DNA from: [Phialemoniopsis] sp. UDSM-2020
Taxonomy: Eukaryota; Ascomycota; Sordariomycetes; Thyridiales; Thyridiaceae
DNA: 64,000 nucleotides
Reading direction: 5' to 3'
Assembly (NCBI GenBank): GCA_018873225.1
Contig: JAEILZ010000009.1
Span: forward strand, 2,409,501-2,473,500
In this document: positions 32,725 through 42,685 of the stretch, piece by piece
Layout: every line of letters starts with the position of its first letter
How positions within the stretch are numbered: the first letter of the stretch is position 1
The notes under the pieces: model-generated
Told to the model about the DNA's origin: nothing
The model's database searches: none
The model's input: only the letters and a program-made list of their open reading frames with translations
Program-made: the position numbers and the translations under genes

Positions 32725-34474
32725 TCACACCGGTGGTTTAACACTCGCTGCCTTGGACTCCTCAATCATACCATACTCATTCGTCTCAAGCTCCTTCCGA
32801 AGCTTCACATCCTTGGCAATGAAGACAGCCAGGAAGCCCGCGCCGGCAAAGGCAATCGCAATAAACCATGACCTCTTCAAGCTCTCCGTAATGACGGAGA
32901 TGAACTCGCCTCGCGCCTGGGCTGGTAGTGCGTCAAGAAAGTCCTTGGTAGCGAACTGGTAGGCATTTCCACCCACGACCTGCGCTGCGATGGCTGGGTC
33001 CGTGATGCGAGATGGCGCCAATTGACCGACGCGGTTGTTGAAGACGGCGGCGCCGATGGCCGTGCCCCACGTCAGACCGAAGCTCCTGCAGAACGCCCAC
33101 AGCGCCGTGGCTAAGGCCGTATCCTTGTCGCTCAGCGGAGCGAGAACGGCAGGCAGCAAGGCCGGGATGGTGAGACCCGCGCCTGCCGACTCGATGATCT
33201 GGAAGCCAACCCAGGCGCCGGTACTCGAGTTCTCGTCGAGCAGGCTGAACAGGCCGAAGCCGACGATCATGAGGGCGAACCCGGCGATGAACAGGAAGAG
33301 GTACTTGCCCGTCTTGGACAGCAAGATACCACCCCCGGCAGCGAAGGGGATGAGAATGAGGATGGTGGGCAGCAGGTCAATGCCCGACGTCTTCGGGTCG
33401 ACGCCTAGGACGCCCTGGAAGTAGACTGGCAGGAAGTAGAGCGCCCACATCGTGATGACACTGTGGAGGAAGGTGAGCACGTATGCCGTCGCGGAGGTCC
33501 GGTTGGACATGAGGTGGATCGGCATCATGGGCTGCAGGGCGAAGCGGGAACCCTCGAAGAAGAGGAAGCCGACGAGTCCGGCAAGACCGATGATCAGGGG
33601 TACCAGGACGTTGTATGATGACCAGGGGTACTTGGCGCCTGCCCAGGACAACGCGAGCAGTATGGCTGATATGGCGCCGATGAAGATGACATTGCCTGTC
33701 CAGTCAATCTTACCGAGGCTGACGGCCATGGTATCCTCCTTCTTGTACCGCACCTGTAGGAACAGGACCAGCAATACCAGCGCCACGCCACCGATAGGAA
33801 GGCAGATCCAAAATACCCATCTCCAGCCAATGTTCTGGACGATAAGCCCTCCGAACAGTGGGCCGAGCGCCGTGCCCAGGGACACGAAGCCAAAGATCAT
33901 GGCAAGGAAGTTGCCTCTCTCGCGCATGGGCACCAGATCGCAGACGACGATCTCGATGAGCACGTTGATGCCTCCAGCGCCTATACCTTGTATGACCCGC
34001 CCCGCGACAAGCATGCCGATGTTGTTGGCGCCGGCGCATATACCGCTTCCGAGGGTAAACGTCGCCGTCGAGAAGATCATGGGCCATCGGCGGCCCCAGA
34101 TATTTGCGATTTGACCGTACAGTGGCTGAAGAGCCGTCCTAGGTGGAAGCAAGGTCAGTAACACTAGTTGAAGAAGCCATAGCTAAGTCCACTTACATGG
34201 CCAAGAAGTAGCCATCCACGGCCCAGATGAACAGGTCGCCGCCGCCCAGGTCGGCGATGATGGACGGGAGAGCAGTAGATGTGATCGTTGCCTCGAGTGC
34301 TGTTAGGATGCCGGCGAAAGACACAGCCACCATGATAGCCCAGAAACGAAGGCCTCTTTGCGGCGTCGACACCGGCCCGTTGGCATCAGACTCCTTGGTC
34401 GCCTCCTTGTTGGTCGATTCCGCGGAGGACACTTCCCGTTCCGAGCCGGGTGTCCCGTTCGTAGGGTCCGCCAT
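32725..34474 (-). CDS. MFS drug:H+ antiporter, 14-TM DHA2 type
   Basis: Two minus-strand exons, 34474-34197 and 34138-32725, with a 58-nt intron (GTAAGT to CCTAG). The joined protein has 563 residues. The N-terminus is hydrophilic, and TM1 starts near residue 43 (FWAIMVAVSFAGILTALEATITSTALPSI, split in the full text). MFS motif A is GQIANIWGRRWPMI, and the motif C region runs through LGPLFGGLIVQNIGWRWVFW. The hydrophobic pattern fits 14 segments, as in DHA2 exporters of toxins, antifungals or secondary metabolites. It lies next to an AflR-like regulator, an arrangement typical of cluster self-resistance or export. The 5' flank carries a small inverted-repeat transposon (34728-35050) about 250 bp upstream of the ATG. 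Substrate unknown. Confidence 0.93.
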
Positions 34475-36728
34475 GTTATTTTCTCGGCGTGAAATCCGGG
34501 TCGTATGACAAAGGAGCAGTTGGTGTTGCAGTGTGTCTGGCTTGCAGGTAAGTCTGGTTTCCCGGGCTGTCGGATTTGCCTAATGAACAACAAATACGGA
34601 CAAGAGCATTCTTTTAAAGAACTAGAATCCTCGAAACATTTTGGAGTATCGACTTTTGTCATCTTAATTACCGAACATGCCCCAGTGTGATCCGACGCGG
34701 TCGCGAGTTACCTTCGGAGGCTTGTTCTGGTATTCGGACAGTAGAAAATTGGTATACGAACAGTAGTCCCGCTCAATCAACCAATCATTAGTCTTTCTTT
34801 TTATGCAAAAGGTCACTAACAGATCTTAACACTTTCGCATCATCACTCAAGGCCTGTAACAAAGCCAGACCTCTATAGTTTATTGACCACTCGAAAAGAC
34901 TCAGATTACAGGAGAGTGTTAGGGGTTCGGGTTAGCCCCCGGGGTTTTGAGATAGGACTATTTTGTTCGAAGATGTTGGTGATTTTGGTGGTGTTTCTTG
35001 CTTTTGTGGGGCTACTGTTCGTATACCAATTTTCTACTGTCCGAATACCATGGCTCTTTCTGGCCCGCATCGCGGGGCGCCACTTTTATTCGGAGGCTAC
35101 ACACTTCTCACGGTCCATTGACCCCCGGCGATCGGCCGATGACACGGAGCTCACCATGACGGGATCTAAATCGGCTTACGGACCTGTTATATCGTATTCT
35201 CTGGACCGCGTGTAGTCTCTTTCAGGCCTTTTCTCTCTCAACAACACTCAACCTGGCCTGCACGGACTGAAGGCAGGCTGTACAATGCTTTGCAATATTT
35301 GGTGTGCGGAAAGAGACGAGAAAGAGGACGTCAAGACATGTTTGCGATCATGATATCGATCGACTGATCAAGTAGAGCCGATGGTTCTTCTGGGGGAACA
35401 AAGTGAAGTTGGGCGGTCATAATACTCTACTGCCGGCCCACGATCAGCTTAGTATCTCACTGAACAAGGACCTCGACTTGAACGTTTGGGGGTGATACTT
35501 TGAGCAATGCAGGCTATACTAGCTCTGTATTTGAATCTAAGTAGTAGTTGATACGAAACCGCTTTGTTCATGCCGAATGGGAAGTGAAATCCTAGTGGCT
35601 TTACGTTTGGGGCGCTACCAGTGACAAGTCCTCCAAAGCAGGACGAGTCTTTGGAAGTCAGGATCCTAGACCATAACAGTCCTTGAAGCTAGTTTACACA
35701 TCAATCTAGAGATGCAAGGAAGAGTTCAACGTATCAGGGCCGGAGAGGCGAACGGAGATATTCTCGCTGATGGAATATGTCCGTCTGGGACTACATGCGT
35801 GCCGAGTCAACCGAACGGCAATTCATTTTCGAGCAGCTCCGGACGGACCCGGGGCAGTCAGTCAAGACGCCTAATAAGTATTTGTCTACAGAACTCTACA
35901 TGCCCCAGGCGGCTACAGCGGCGCGGCACCGAATGTATGTATCCCACGTACCCCATTTGTATATGCAAGCGTACCCGGATTCGTGTAAGAGAATCGAGGT
36001 GTCGACCCCACCGCCCAGCCAATCAGGGTGGGGGTGCCGATGCACGTTGCCCACTTGCGTGGTTTGAAAAGGGTGCTCGGCAAACACCAACAACGCTTGC
36101 CTGTTAGCCAAACACCACGCCGCGTTCCACCCACATTCGCTTCCCCCCAAAGACTCGATGGCAGAGAGAGAGAGTTTCTGGCGGACCGACCTAGACTCCT
36201 GAGATCCTCGGGAGTCTCACGGCGAGAAGAGCCAGGCAGCGAATGGCATCGCCCACACGTGGACCGCTCCCACACACTCCGAGTCGCGCACCCGCCGCTG
36301 CTGATTCACGGCCCGTGGCAGGTGGTCCTTGACTGGCCCGAAATTGGCTCGTTGAATGCGTATCAGATCAAGAACTTGATCTGGGGGACTCCGACTCCCA
36401 GCCAATGGCCCAGTCTGCAACGGTCAGGCACTCGGAAGAGTGGGATCTAGCTCTCTCTCTCAGCCCCGCAGGTCCCATAGCCGGCAGATCGCGTAGCGGA
36501 ACAATGCAATGTTTGACGGCGCCAGAGGCGGCGACACGCTTGCTCGGGAGGCCGCGATAGCTAAAACAATACAAAAGACGTTGGCGCTCCTCCGCACCAT
36601 GGACCTTCGTAATGACCCCTTGCTTTGGGTTTTGTCCCCCAAAGACATCAAAGATTTCGCGATTCGGCGCCTCTTGTTGGGGTAAAACACCAAGGGCCAA
36701 GCCGATTTACTAGAAGATTCGCTTCGCC
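34475..36728. other. Intergenic region containing a MITE-like element
   Basis: Upstream of the exporter and of the small membrane-protein gene. Apart from the 34728-35050 element, only short frames without domains are seen, for example at 35712-36107. Confidence 0.55.
34728..35050. mobile_element. MITE-like element with 39-bp perfect terminal inverted repeats
   Basis: The 39 bases at 34728-34766 (starting TGGTATTCGGACAG) are the exact reverse complement of 35012-35050. The total length of 323 bp and the lack of a coding frame fit a miniature inverted-repeat element. TA dinucleotides just inside the outermost three bases of each end allow a TA target duplication (TGG-TA-TTCGG), as in Tc1/mariner/pogo elements such as Fot1-type families. 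The perfect match of both ends suggests recent activity. Its relation to a named family is not established. It lies about 250 bp upstream of the MFS exporter start. Confidence 0.85.
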
Positions 36729-37181
36729 ATGGATGTCTTTTCGGGCTCCACCGTCGAGCGAAGCATGGCTCCACAGCACCATGCACCCCTCTATATTGCC
36801 CTCCCCTCCCGCTCCTTTTCCAGGTTCGATCTGAAGAAGCAGTTGGGCAACGACGATCTCCTGATCGCAGACTTCGCGCGCTCTCTCGCCTCTGCCACGC
36901 TCCAAACATACCTCTACCTCTCCCCGATATGCGCCGTCCTCGCCATCCAGAGCGCCTGGATCCTTAGACTGTGCACCATGGCCACGCTCAGCTTGATCTC
37001 CCAGTCCGCCAATGCGTTGTGGAACAGCCATGCCGTCAAGCACCTCCGGAAGAAGGTCGTCTTCGAATTCATCGCTACCATCTTGGGTCCCGGCGGCAAC
37101 ATGTTAATACTGTTGCTCTTCTGGCCTGGCTGGATACTTCTGGGACTCTCTGTCCTAGTCGCAAGAACGTTGTTTGGATGA
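36729..37181 (+). CDS. Small predicted membrane protein (150 aa)
   Basis: Single exon, 150 residues, not recognised. Two or three hydrophobic stretches are visible: around residues 60-80 (SATLQTYLYLSPICAVLAIQ), 80-97 (weaker) and 120-147 (ILGPGGNMLILLLFWPGWILL). The ending VLVARTLFG is also hydrophobic. The N-terminus is polar, with DLKKQLGNDDLLIADFAR. There is no signal peptide at the very start, so the protein may be inserted through an internal segment. Codon use resembles neighbouring genes and the frame is intact, but no family motif supports it. It is a plausible organelle or endomembrane protein, with moderate confidence that it is a gene. Confidence 0.5.
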   Translation: MDVFSGSTVERSMAPQHHAPLYIALPSRSFSRFDLKKQLGNDDLLIADFARSLASATLQTYLYLSPICAVLAIQSAWILRLCTMATLSLISQSANALWNSHAVKHLRKKVVFEFIATILGPGGNMLILLLFWPGWILLGLSVLVARTLFG

Positions 37182-37330
37182 AAGGACAGGGCAGTCTATG
37201 TGAGAGAGTGTTCTTCACCGGAGGACGAAAGCCTCAACAACATATGGCTTGTTCGGAACGACAAACACCCCCACAACGGAGCGAGCAGTGCGTGACGATC
37301 TGATATATCGACAAAAACTCGAAATGCGAA

Positions 37331-38527
37331 TCACTTCGAAAAGAAAAAGGCGTTGCCTCCCTGGTCGCGCCGGATCTGGTTCTCATAATTCTTCTCCGGG
37401 TCGAACTCCTGCCATACGCTGGCCGGGTAGATGTGCTTGTTGTGTTCGTACCAGCGGCGGTCGACCACCTTGGTCACCGTCGGGTCGTCGGACGCTCCCT
37501 CGAGGGTTCTGATGTCGGTCAGGGACGCTTTAGATGACAAGGGAACTGAAGTCGCTTCGGTGTTGTCGGCCTCCGCGGTGGCTGTCGTCGGTGGCGCTTC
37601 GGCGCTGTAATCAAACAATCGGTGGTTGCCGGGGCCCATCGCTTTGTTCATTATGAAGAAATAAAAGTCGTAATGCTGCAATAACAAACACTCAATCAGT
37701 ATCCTTCTGTGCGCTGTCAAGGTAATAGTAGTGTAGAGTCTGTAGTAGAAACTCACATGCGGGATGATCATGGTGCCGCGGACCAGCATCAAGTCGTCGA
37801 CGCCGACGCGGGCCCAGTCGCGCCTAGCGTTTGCGCTCTTCTCGCTGCCGACACCTAGATCGGCGCCCACCTTGCGGCTCTTGTCCAGAAAGACCCAGAT
37901 GAAGTCGCCTTTCTTAACGCGCACCATGCCACCTGGGATGTTCGTGCCGTCGTAGAAGACGAAGGGGATGGCGATCTCCGTGGCCTTGACTGCAGCCTGT
38001 AGGACCAAGAATTCCTTCCGCAGGGCCTCCCGCTCCGCCGCCTCTTTCCGCAGCGCAGCTTTCGTCAGGGCTCGGGGCACGACGCCTACAGCACTGTTGG
38101 CAGCCAGTTTCCCGGGTGTCTTCTTGCCTGCATCGTCTGTTTTATCTTCATCTTTGCCGCCTTTGAGCTTCTTCGTGGTGACCGCCGGTCCGAGATCTTG
38201 GCCATCCTCTTCGTCTCCCGCGAACGAAAGCTTGTTCCCTACGCCCTTGGCCTTCTTTTGCTTCTTCTTCTTCACTTGTCGCTCGGCATCGCTCGTATCA
38301 CTCGCAACGGCAGGTGTGCCCGTGCGTGATCGTTCCTGCGTCGGTGTGTTTGTCGCAGAGGAGGGGAGTTGGCCGTTTCGCGCTTCGCGTTCTTGCTGTT
38401 CGAGGACCTCTGCTCTCCGTTTCCGGAAGTCAGAGAGAGCGACAAGGCCGACCGTATTCGTTGAGAGGCGCTGGTGCGTGGTCTGGTTCTGGGGCGCGAA
38501 ACGTGAGGGGGGTTGCTGGTCGGACAT
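37331..38527 (-). CDS. XAP5/FAM50-family nuclear protein
   Basis: Two minus-strand exons, 38527-37757 and 37675-37331. The 81-nt intron (GTGAGT to TTGCAG) is a multiple of three and has no stop, so the unspliced frame looks like one 398-residue protein. The spliced product has 371 residues. Splicing is chosen because it restores the family sequence GTMIIPHHYDFYFFIMNKA. Other XAP5 hallmarks are IPFVFYDGTNIPGG, VKKGDFIWVFLDKSRK, VVDRRWYEHNKHIYPASVW and a final GGNAFFFSK. The N-terminal half is Lys-rich and disordered (VKKKKQKKAKG). The family is nuclear and linked to chromatin and spliceosome function. The gene is divergent from the METTL16-type gene. Family identity is certain. Confidence 0.95.
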   Translation of the reverse strand: MSDQQPPSRFAPQNQTTHQRLSTNTVGLVALSDFRKRRAEVLEQQEREARNGQLPSSATNTPTQERSRTGTPAVASDTSDAERQVKKKKQKKAKGVGNKLSFAGDEEDGQDLGPAVTTKKLKGGKDEDKTDDAGKKTPGKLAANSAVGVVPRALTKAALRKEAAEREALRKEFLVLQAAVKATEIAIPFVFYDGTNIPGGMVRVKKGDFIWVFLDKSRKVGADLGVGSEKSANARRDWARVGVDDLMLVRGTMIIPHVSFYYRLYTTITLTAHRRILIECLLLQHYDFYFFIMNKAMGPGNHRLFDYSAEAPPTTATAEADNTEATSVPLSSKASLTDIRTLEGASDDPTVTKVVDRRWYEHNKHIYPASVWQEFDPEKNYENQIRRDQGGNAFFFSK

Positions 38528-38998
38528 GACAGGTGGGCGGTGGGAGGATTTGCGCCGGCTGGCCGGGTAAGGATGTTGATTGGTTCAGCTAAACTGTGAT
38601 TGTCGTAGCAAGACAAGATTTTGAACGGGACCCGATCACAAGGTAGCCGAAGACCCGATACTGGCGGCAGGTAGATGCTGATGTGATGGGAAGTAGATAG
38701 AAGTGGTTGGGAAAAGTGTGATTCTCGGCCTACGAAGTTCAGATGTTTGGGGTTCGGACGACCAAATTTTAGTGGGACACGATGGTTGGCCCAGCGCGGT
38801 CCCACCAATGAAAAGGATATCGCGACCCTCACGATCTAGCAAGACAGATTGATTCATCAACATTGATCACTTTACTTTACGCCGCTCTGCAAGAGCAATT
38901 GTTCATTCAGTCTCCGAGGCCATCAAATGAACGAATGATCTCCGAGTCCTGAGTGTCGAGGGCGATGGTCGTCTCAGTGGATCCTCACAATTGCAACC
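38528..38998. promoter_or_regulatory. Bidirectional promoter between XAP5 and METTL16-type genes
   Basis: A 471-bp spacer between divergent start codons with no supported gene. No specific motif is claimed. Confidence 0.5.
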
Positions 38999-40474
38999 AT
39001 GACGGGGAGCAAGCGCAAGGCGCCAGGTGAGGAGCCGGTGGGAGCGGCGGGCGTCGATGCCTCCAGGTCGAAAGCTCCTGCCAACGGAGGGAGACAGAGC
39101 TATCGCCAAAGAGATGATGCATACTACCGTGACCTGTTCAAGACCGAACCGGACTTCCGAGAGTTGGCTCGGCTGAGGCCGGATTTCGCTGCTTTGTGAG
39201 TGGGTGATGCTACTCTTTCCCCGAAACAGGACATCCTGCTGACCATGTTACTCCACACTAGCATCAAGTCAAAGGGCCAACTTGACTTTACAGACCCAGC
39301 GGCAGTGATGCAGCTGACCAAAACGCTGCTCGACGTCAACTTCGGCCTGCGCGTCGAGCTCCCCGGCGACAGGCTGTGTCCGCCGGTACCCAACCGTCAC
39401 AACTACATCCTGTGGCTCAAGGATCTCGTGGACACGACGTCGTACGGTCAACCCGGCTGGGAAGTATGCGGCATCGACATCGGGACCGGTGCGAGCTGCA
39501 TCTATCCCCTGCTCGGCTGCGCTCAGAGACCATGGTCCTTCATCGGCACCGACATCGACGAGAAGAGCCTGGCGTATGCTGCCAAGAATGTCAAGCTGAA
39601 CAACCTCGAGTCTCGCATCTCTGTCGTTGCTCGGAAGCAGTCTGATCCTCTCGTTGCCGTAGACGCTGCACCGGCCACGTCGATCACCTTTATCATGACC
39701 AACCCGCCCTTTTATGAGTCCGAAGAAGAGCTGTGGGCACTGGCAAAGAAGAAGTCGAGACCGCCATTCTCGGCCTGCACCGGCGCGCCGGTAGAGATGG
39801 TGTGTGAAGGAGGAGAAGTCGCCTTTGTGGGACGGATACTGACCGAGTCGCTTCAACTGCGGGATAAGGTCCAGTGGTATACCTCCATGCTCGGCAAAGT
39901 CTCCAGTCTCGAGATCCTGGTTGAGAGGCTCAAGAAGGAGGGCATCGACAACTATGCCGTAACAGAATTCATTCAGGGAAACAAAACGCGGCGGTGGGCC
40001 ATTGCATGGAGCTTTGCGCCCATGCGGCCGGCTCAGCACGTCGCCAGGGGCATGAAGGCGGTCCCCTGGAGGAAGACCCTCCCGCAGAACGTCGAGATGG
40101 ATATACTCACCGCCAGACCCGACGAAGCAGGTACCCTTGCAACCAACATTGATACCCTCATGCAGTCGCTCGACCTGATCTCATGGACCTGGGACAAATC
40201 ATCACTGCAGGGCATTGGAAGATCTGCGGACAAAGTATGGAGCAGAGCTTGGAGGAGGAAAAAGCAGCGCGGCGAAACAACTATGCAGAATGTCGATTGT
40301 CCTTCAGAGATATGCACATTCGGCTTCTCGATAACACTGCGAGTAGGGCTCGAGCAGACTGAGGTAGTGTGCCGATGGCTAGAAGGTCACGACCATCTCA
40401 GCTTCGAAAGCTTCTACGGATTTATGAGAGGCCGGCTTGCCCCTCCTCTTGCAAAGGGAACGGCAAAATCATGA
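38999..40474 (+). CDS. METTL16/RlmF-type RNA N6-adenine methyltransferase
   Basis: Two exons, 38999-39195 and 39262-40474, with a 66-nt intron (GTGAGT to ACTAG). The joined protein has 469 residues. Splicing links PDFAA to FIKSKGQLDFTDPAAVMQLTKTLL, the conserved N-terminal pattern of the family. The SAM-binding site is VCGIDIGTGASCIYPLLG, followed by FIGTDIDEKSL. The catalytic motif is NPPF in TFIMTNPPFYESEEEL, the NPPF typical of METTL16 and bacterial RlmF. In other organisms the family methylates U6 snRNA, structured mRNA or 23S rRNA. The N-terminal 35 residues are basic and disordered. The C-terminal part (from about 300) is divergent. Enzyme class is firm; the RNA substrate, probably U6 snRNA, is inferred. 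Confidence 0.94.
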
Positions 40475-40544
40475 TCGAGTATCTTCATATCGGTTTGCTC
40501 GCCATCATTCTATAATATAGATAGATAGTATCCCACCAGCACCC

Positions 40545-41800
40545 TCACGAAAACTTGCTGGGAATGATCTTAGCCCTCCTCATCCGATCCCACACCCCGC
40601 CCCACGCCTCGAGCGGTCCCCTCTCCTCCTTGAACCCGGCCCGGTCGTACATCTTGCTCATGTCGTACTGCCTGTCAAAGTCAAACTGCGTGAGCAAAAA
40701 GTACTCGAAGCCTGGGAAGATGCGCGGGTTGTCGGCGTGGCCCTGCTGCAGGCCGTACTTCTTCTCCATAGCCTCCCACTCGCCCAAGTGCTCCTTGATG
40801 TACTTGCGAACCTCGACGGGGTCGTCCTGCGGCAGCTTCACGCCCTTGAGCCCGAAATACGAACACAGAACGGGCCACTTCTCCCGCCAGCACAGCGGCG
40901 TGCGCATGTCGGCCACGTTGAACGCCTCGCCCTGCTTCTCGCTCCACGGCTTCGTGAGGCTGACGTGCAGCGTCTGCCGCGCGATCATGTCGGCGCTCGA
41001 GTCGTTGGACAGGGCCTCCCAGCTCCTCTGCGTTCCCGGGAAAGGGCACTCTGCGCCTTCGCCGTCGATCTCCCTTCGCAGGGACAGGTAAATACCCAAC
41101 GCGGAGCCGAGCGAGTAAAAGTTCTGGTTCGGCACGAAGCCGACGATGATGTCCGGGCGAGGGTCCGCCCAACCCCACTTCTTGCCGCGCGAGTACTCGG
41201 TCAGCCAGCGCAGCTGGGGCAGGTAGAAGAGCTTCTCGCCGTAAGGGGAAGGCAGGGGCGGGTCCGTCTCCTTCAGGGGCGGCTTGATGCTCGCGGGCTT
41301 GGCGGTCAGGAGGTGGCAGCCGTAGTGCTTGGCTCCCGTCTGCAGGACGACGAACTCGAGGGCAGAGGAGAGCTTGTCGACGGCCGTCACGGCGCGCTTA
41401 AACATGTCGACGTTTTCGTCTTGTTCCTTGTCGACATCTGTGCCGGCCTTGTATGCTACCCCAATCAGTCAGCTATATGTACACTCTATTCAAACGTAGG
41501 AGGGAGGATCTGCTTACCGACGTAAAACACGTGCGTGACCTTGCTGATGTCCGGCATGCCCTCCTTGAGCGCCTTCTCGAGGTCCTCCTGGCTGCCTTTA
41601 AGCAAATCGATGCCCGAGACGATGGACAGCCGGTCGTCTTTCGGCCAGTACGACTGCTCGAGGCTCAGCGGCCGGTTCGTGTGGGCGTAGACGCCGGACC
41701 AGACGCCCTTGCTCGGGTAGTCGTTGAGGATCTCGTTGACGTAGGCCCAGCCGCTCACGCCCGAGGCGCCCAAGACGAGGGCGTACTTTTGGCCTGCCAT
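40545..41800 (-). CDS. SirQ-like/PRISE short-chain NAD(P)H reductase
   Basis: Two minus-strand exons, 41800-41518 and 41455-40545, with a 62-nt intron (GTAAGC to GGTAG). The joined protein has 397 residues. The N-terminal nucleotide-binding motif is ALVLGASGVSGWAYVNEIL, followed by the family pattern HTNRPLSLEQ and IVSGIDLLKGS. The region VVLQTGAKHYGCHL holds the modified active site. GFVPNQNFYSLGSALGIYLSL and VPFPGT-like ECPFPGTQRSWEALSNDSS match the fungal SirQ group and the plant progesterone 5-beta-reductase/iridoid synthase (PRISE) family. Such enzymes reduce enones or act in secondary metabolism. No cluster partners are evident next to it. It is cytosolic, with no signal peptide. Family call is confident; substrate unknown. 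Confidence 0.9.
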
Positions 41801-42685
41801 TGCTGAAGGAGGGAGTATAATCTGGATGCTGTCAGGGAAAGGATATACGGAGCTAGCTGTGCTGAGTGATTGTGTCTAGGTTTGGAATCGAGGTGCACAA
41901 AGACAGATAGTTTCCCCTCCTTGTCACAAGCTTGAAAAATGCAAGTCCGGTCTGACGTACAATTTCGGGCAGGGTAATAAGCTCTCGAGCTCCCTCCCGC
42001 CGGATAGCTATCACCGACACGCGCCACCTCCGTCCTAGACCCACTATTGCGGAGGCGGGTTTCCCGCATTGGACAACAGGGAGATTGTTTTCCGGCAGCT
42101 AAACGGCTTGCCCTAGCGCCCACTCCAACATGACCTAGCAGGTCGTTACACCCGATGGAGATCGTTCCCCGATGAAGATCTTCTTCCTTTGATGCTGCGG
42201 CCTCTCGCTTATGTGCTCCGGCTTGCTGAGAACTCAGCTACAATGGGGGATGGTATACGGCACTTGATCACTTCACTTGACAGGGTACTGTAGCAATCGT
42301 TTTCATTATCGTAAAGTCCTAATTCAATTAAAATCAAACGCCTACACGCTGCCAAAAATAGCCACTTGATGCTAATCTGTTGCCGAACCTATCCCTCCAT
42401 GCCCGAGGAGTATCTTCCTAGCACGCTGACATTTCCGATGTCTGGTCCTCAGCCATCGCTATCCTAGATACCGAAGAGTATCTCGAAGAAAAGAAATGAA
42501 GCACAAGGAAAAGAAAACGTGAACAGGTCCAGAACATTCTAACGTGGAAGCCCCGAGATCATTCAATCCACAACGTATAAGCTATTTCCCCTTTCCGCCG
42601 ACGCACACGACGACCCGGATTCGGACACGGGGCCACAAGGAGCGAGAGCCGCTCCATCATCATCCTCTGCGATGACTTTCCGAGT
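41801..42685. other. Intergenic region
   Basis: Upstream of the SirQ-like gene and 3' of the AAA ATPase gene. No gene or repeat is recognised. Confidence 0.5.
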
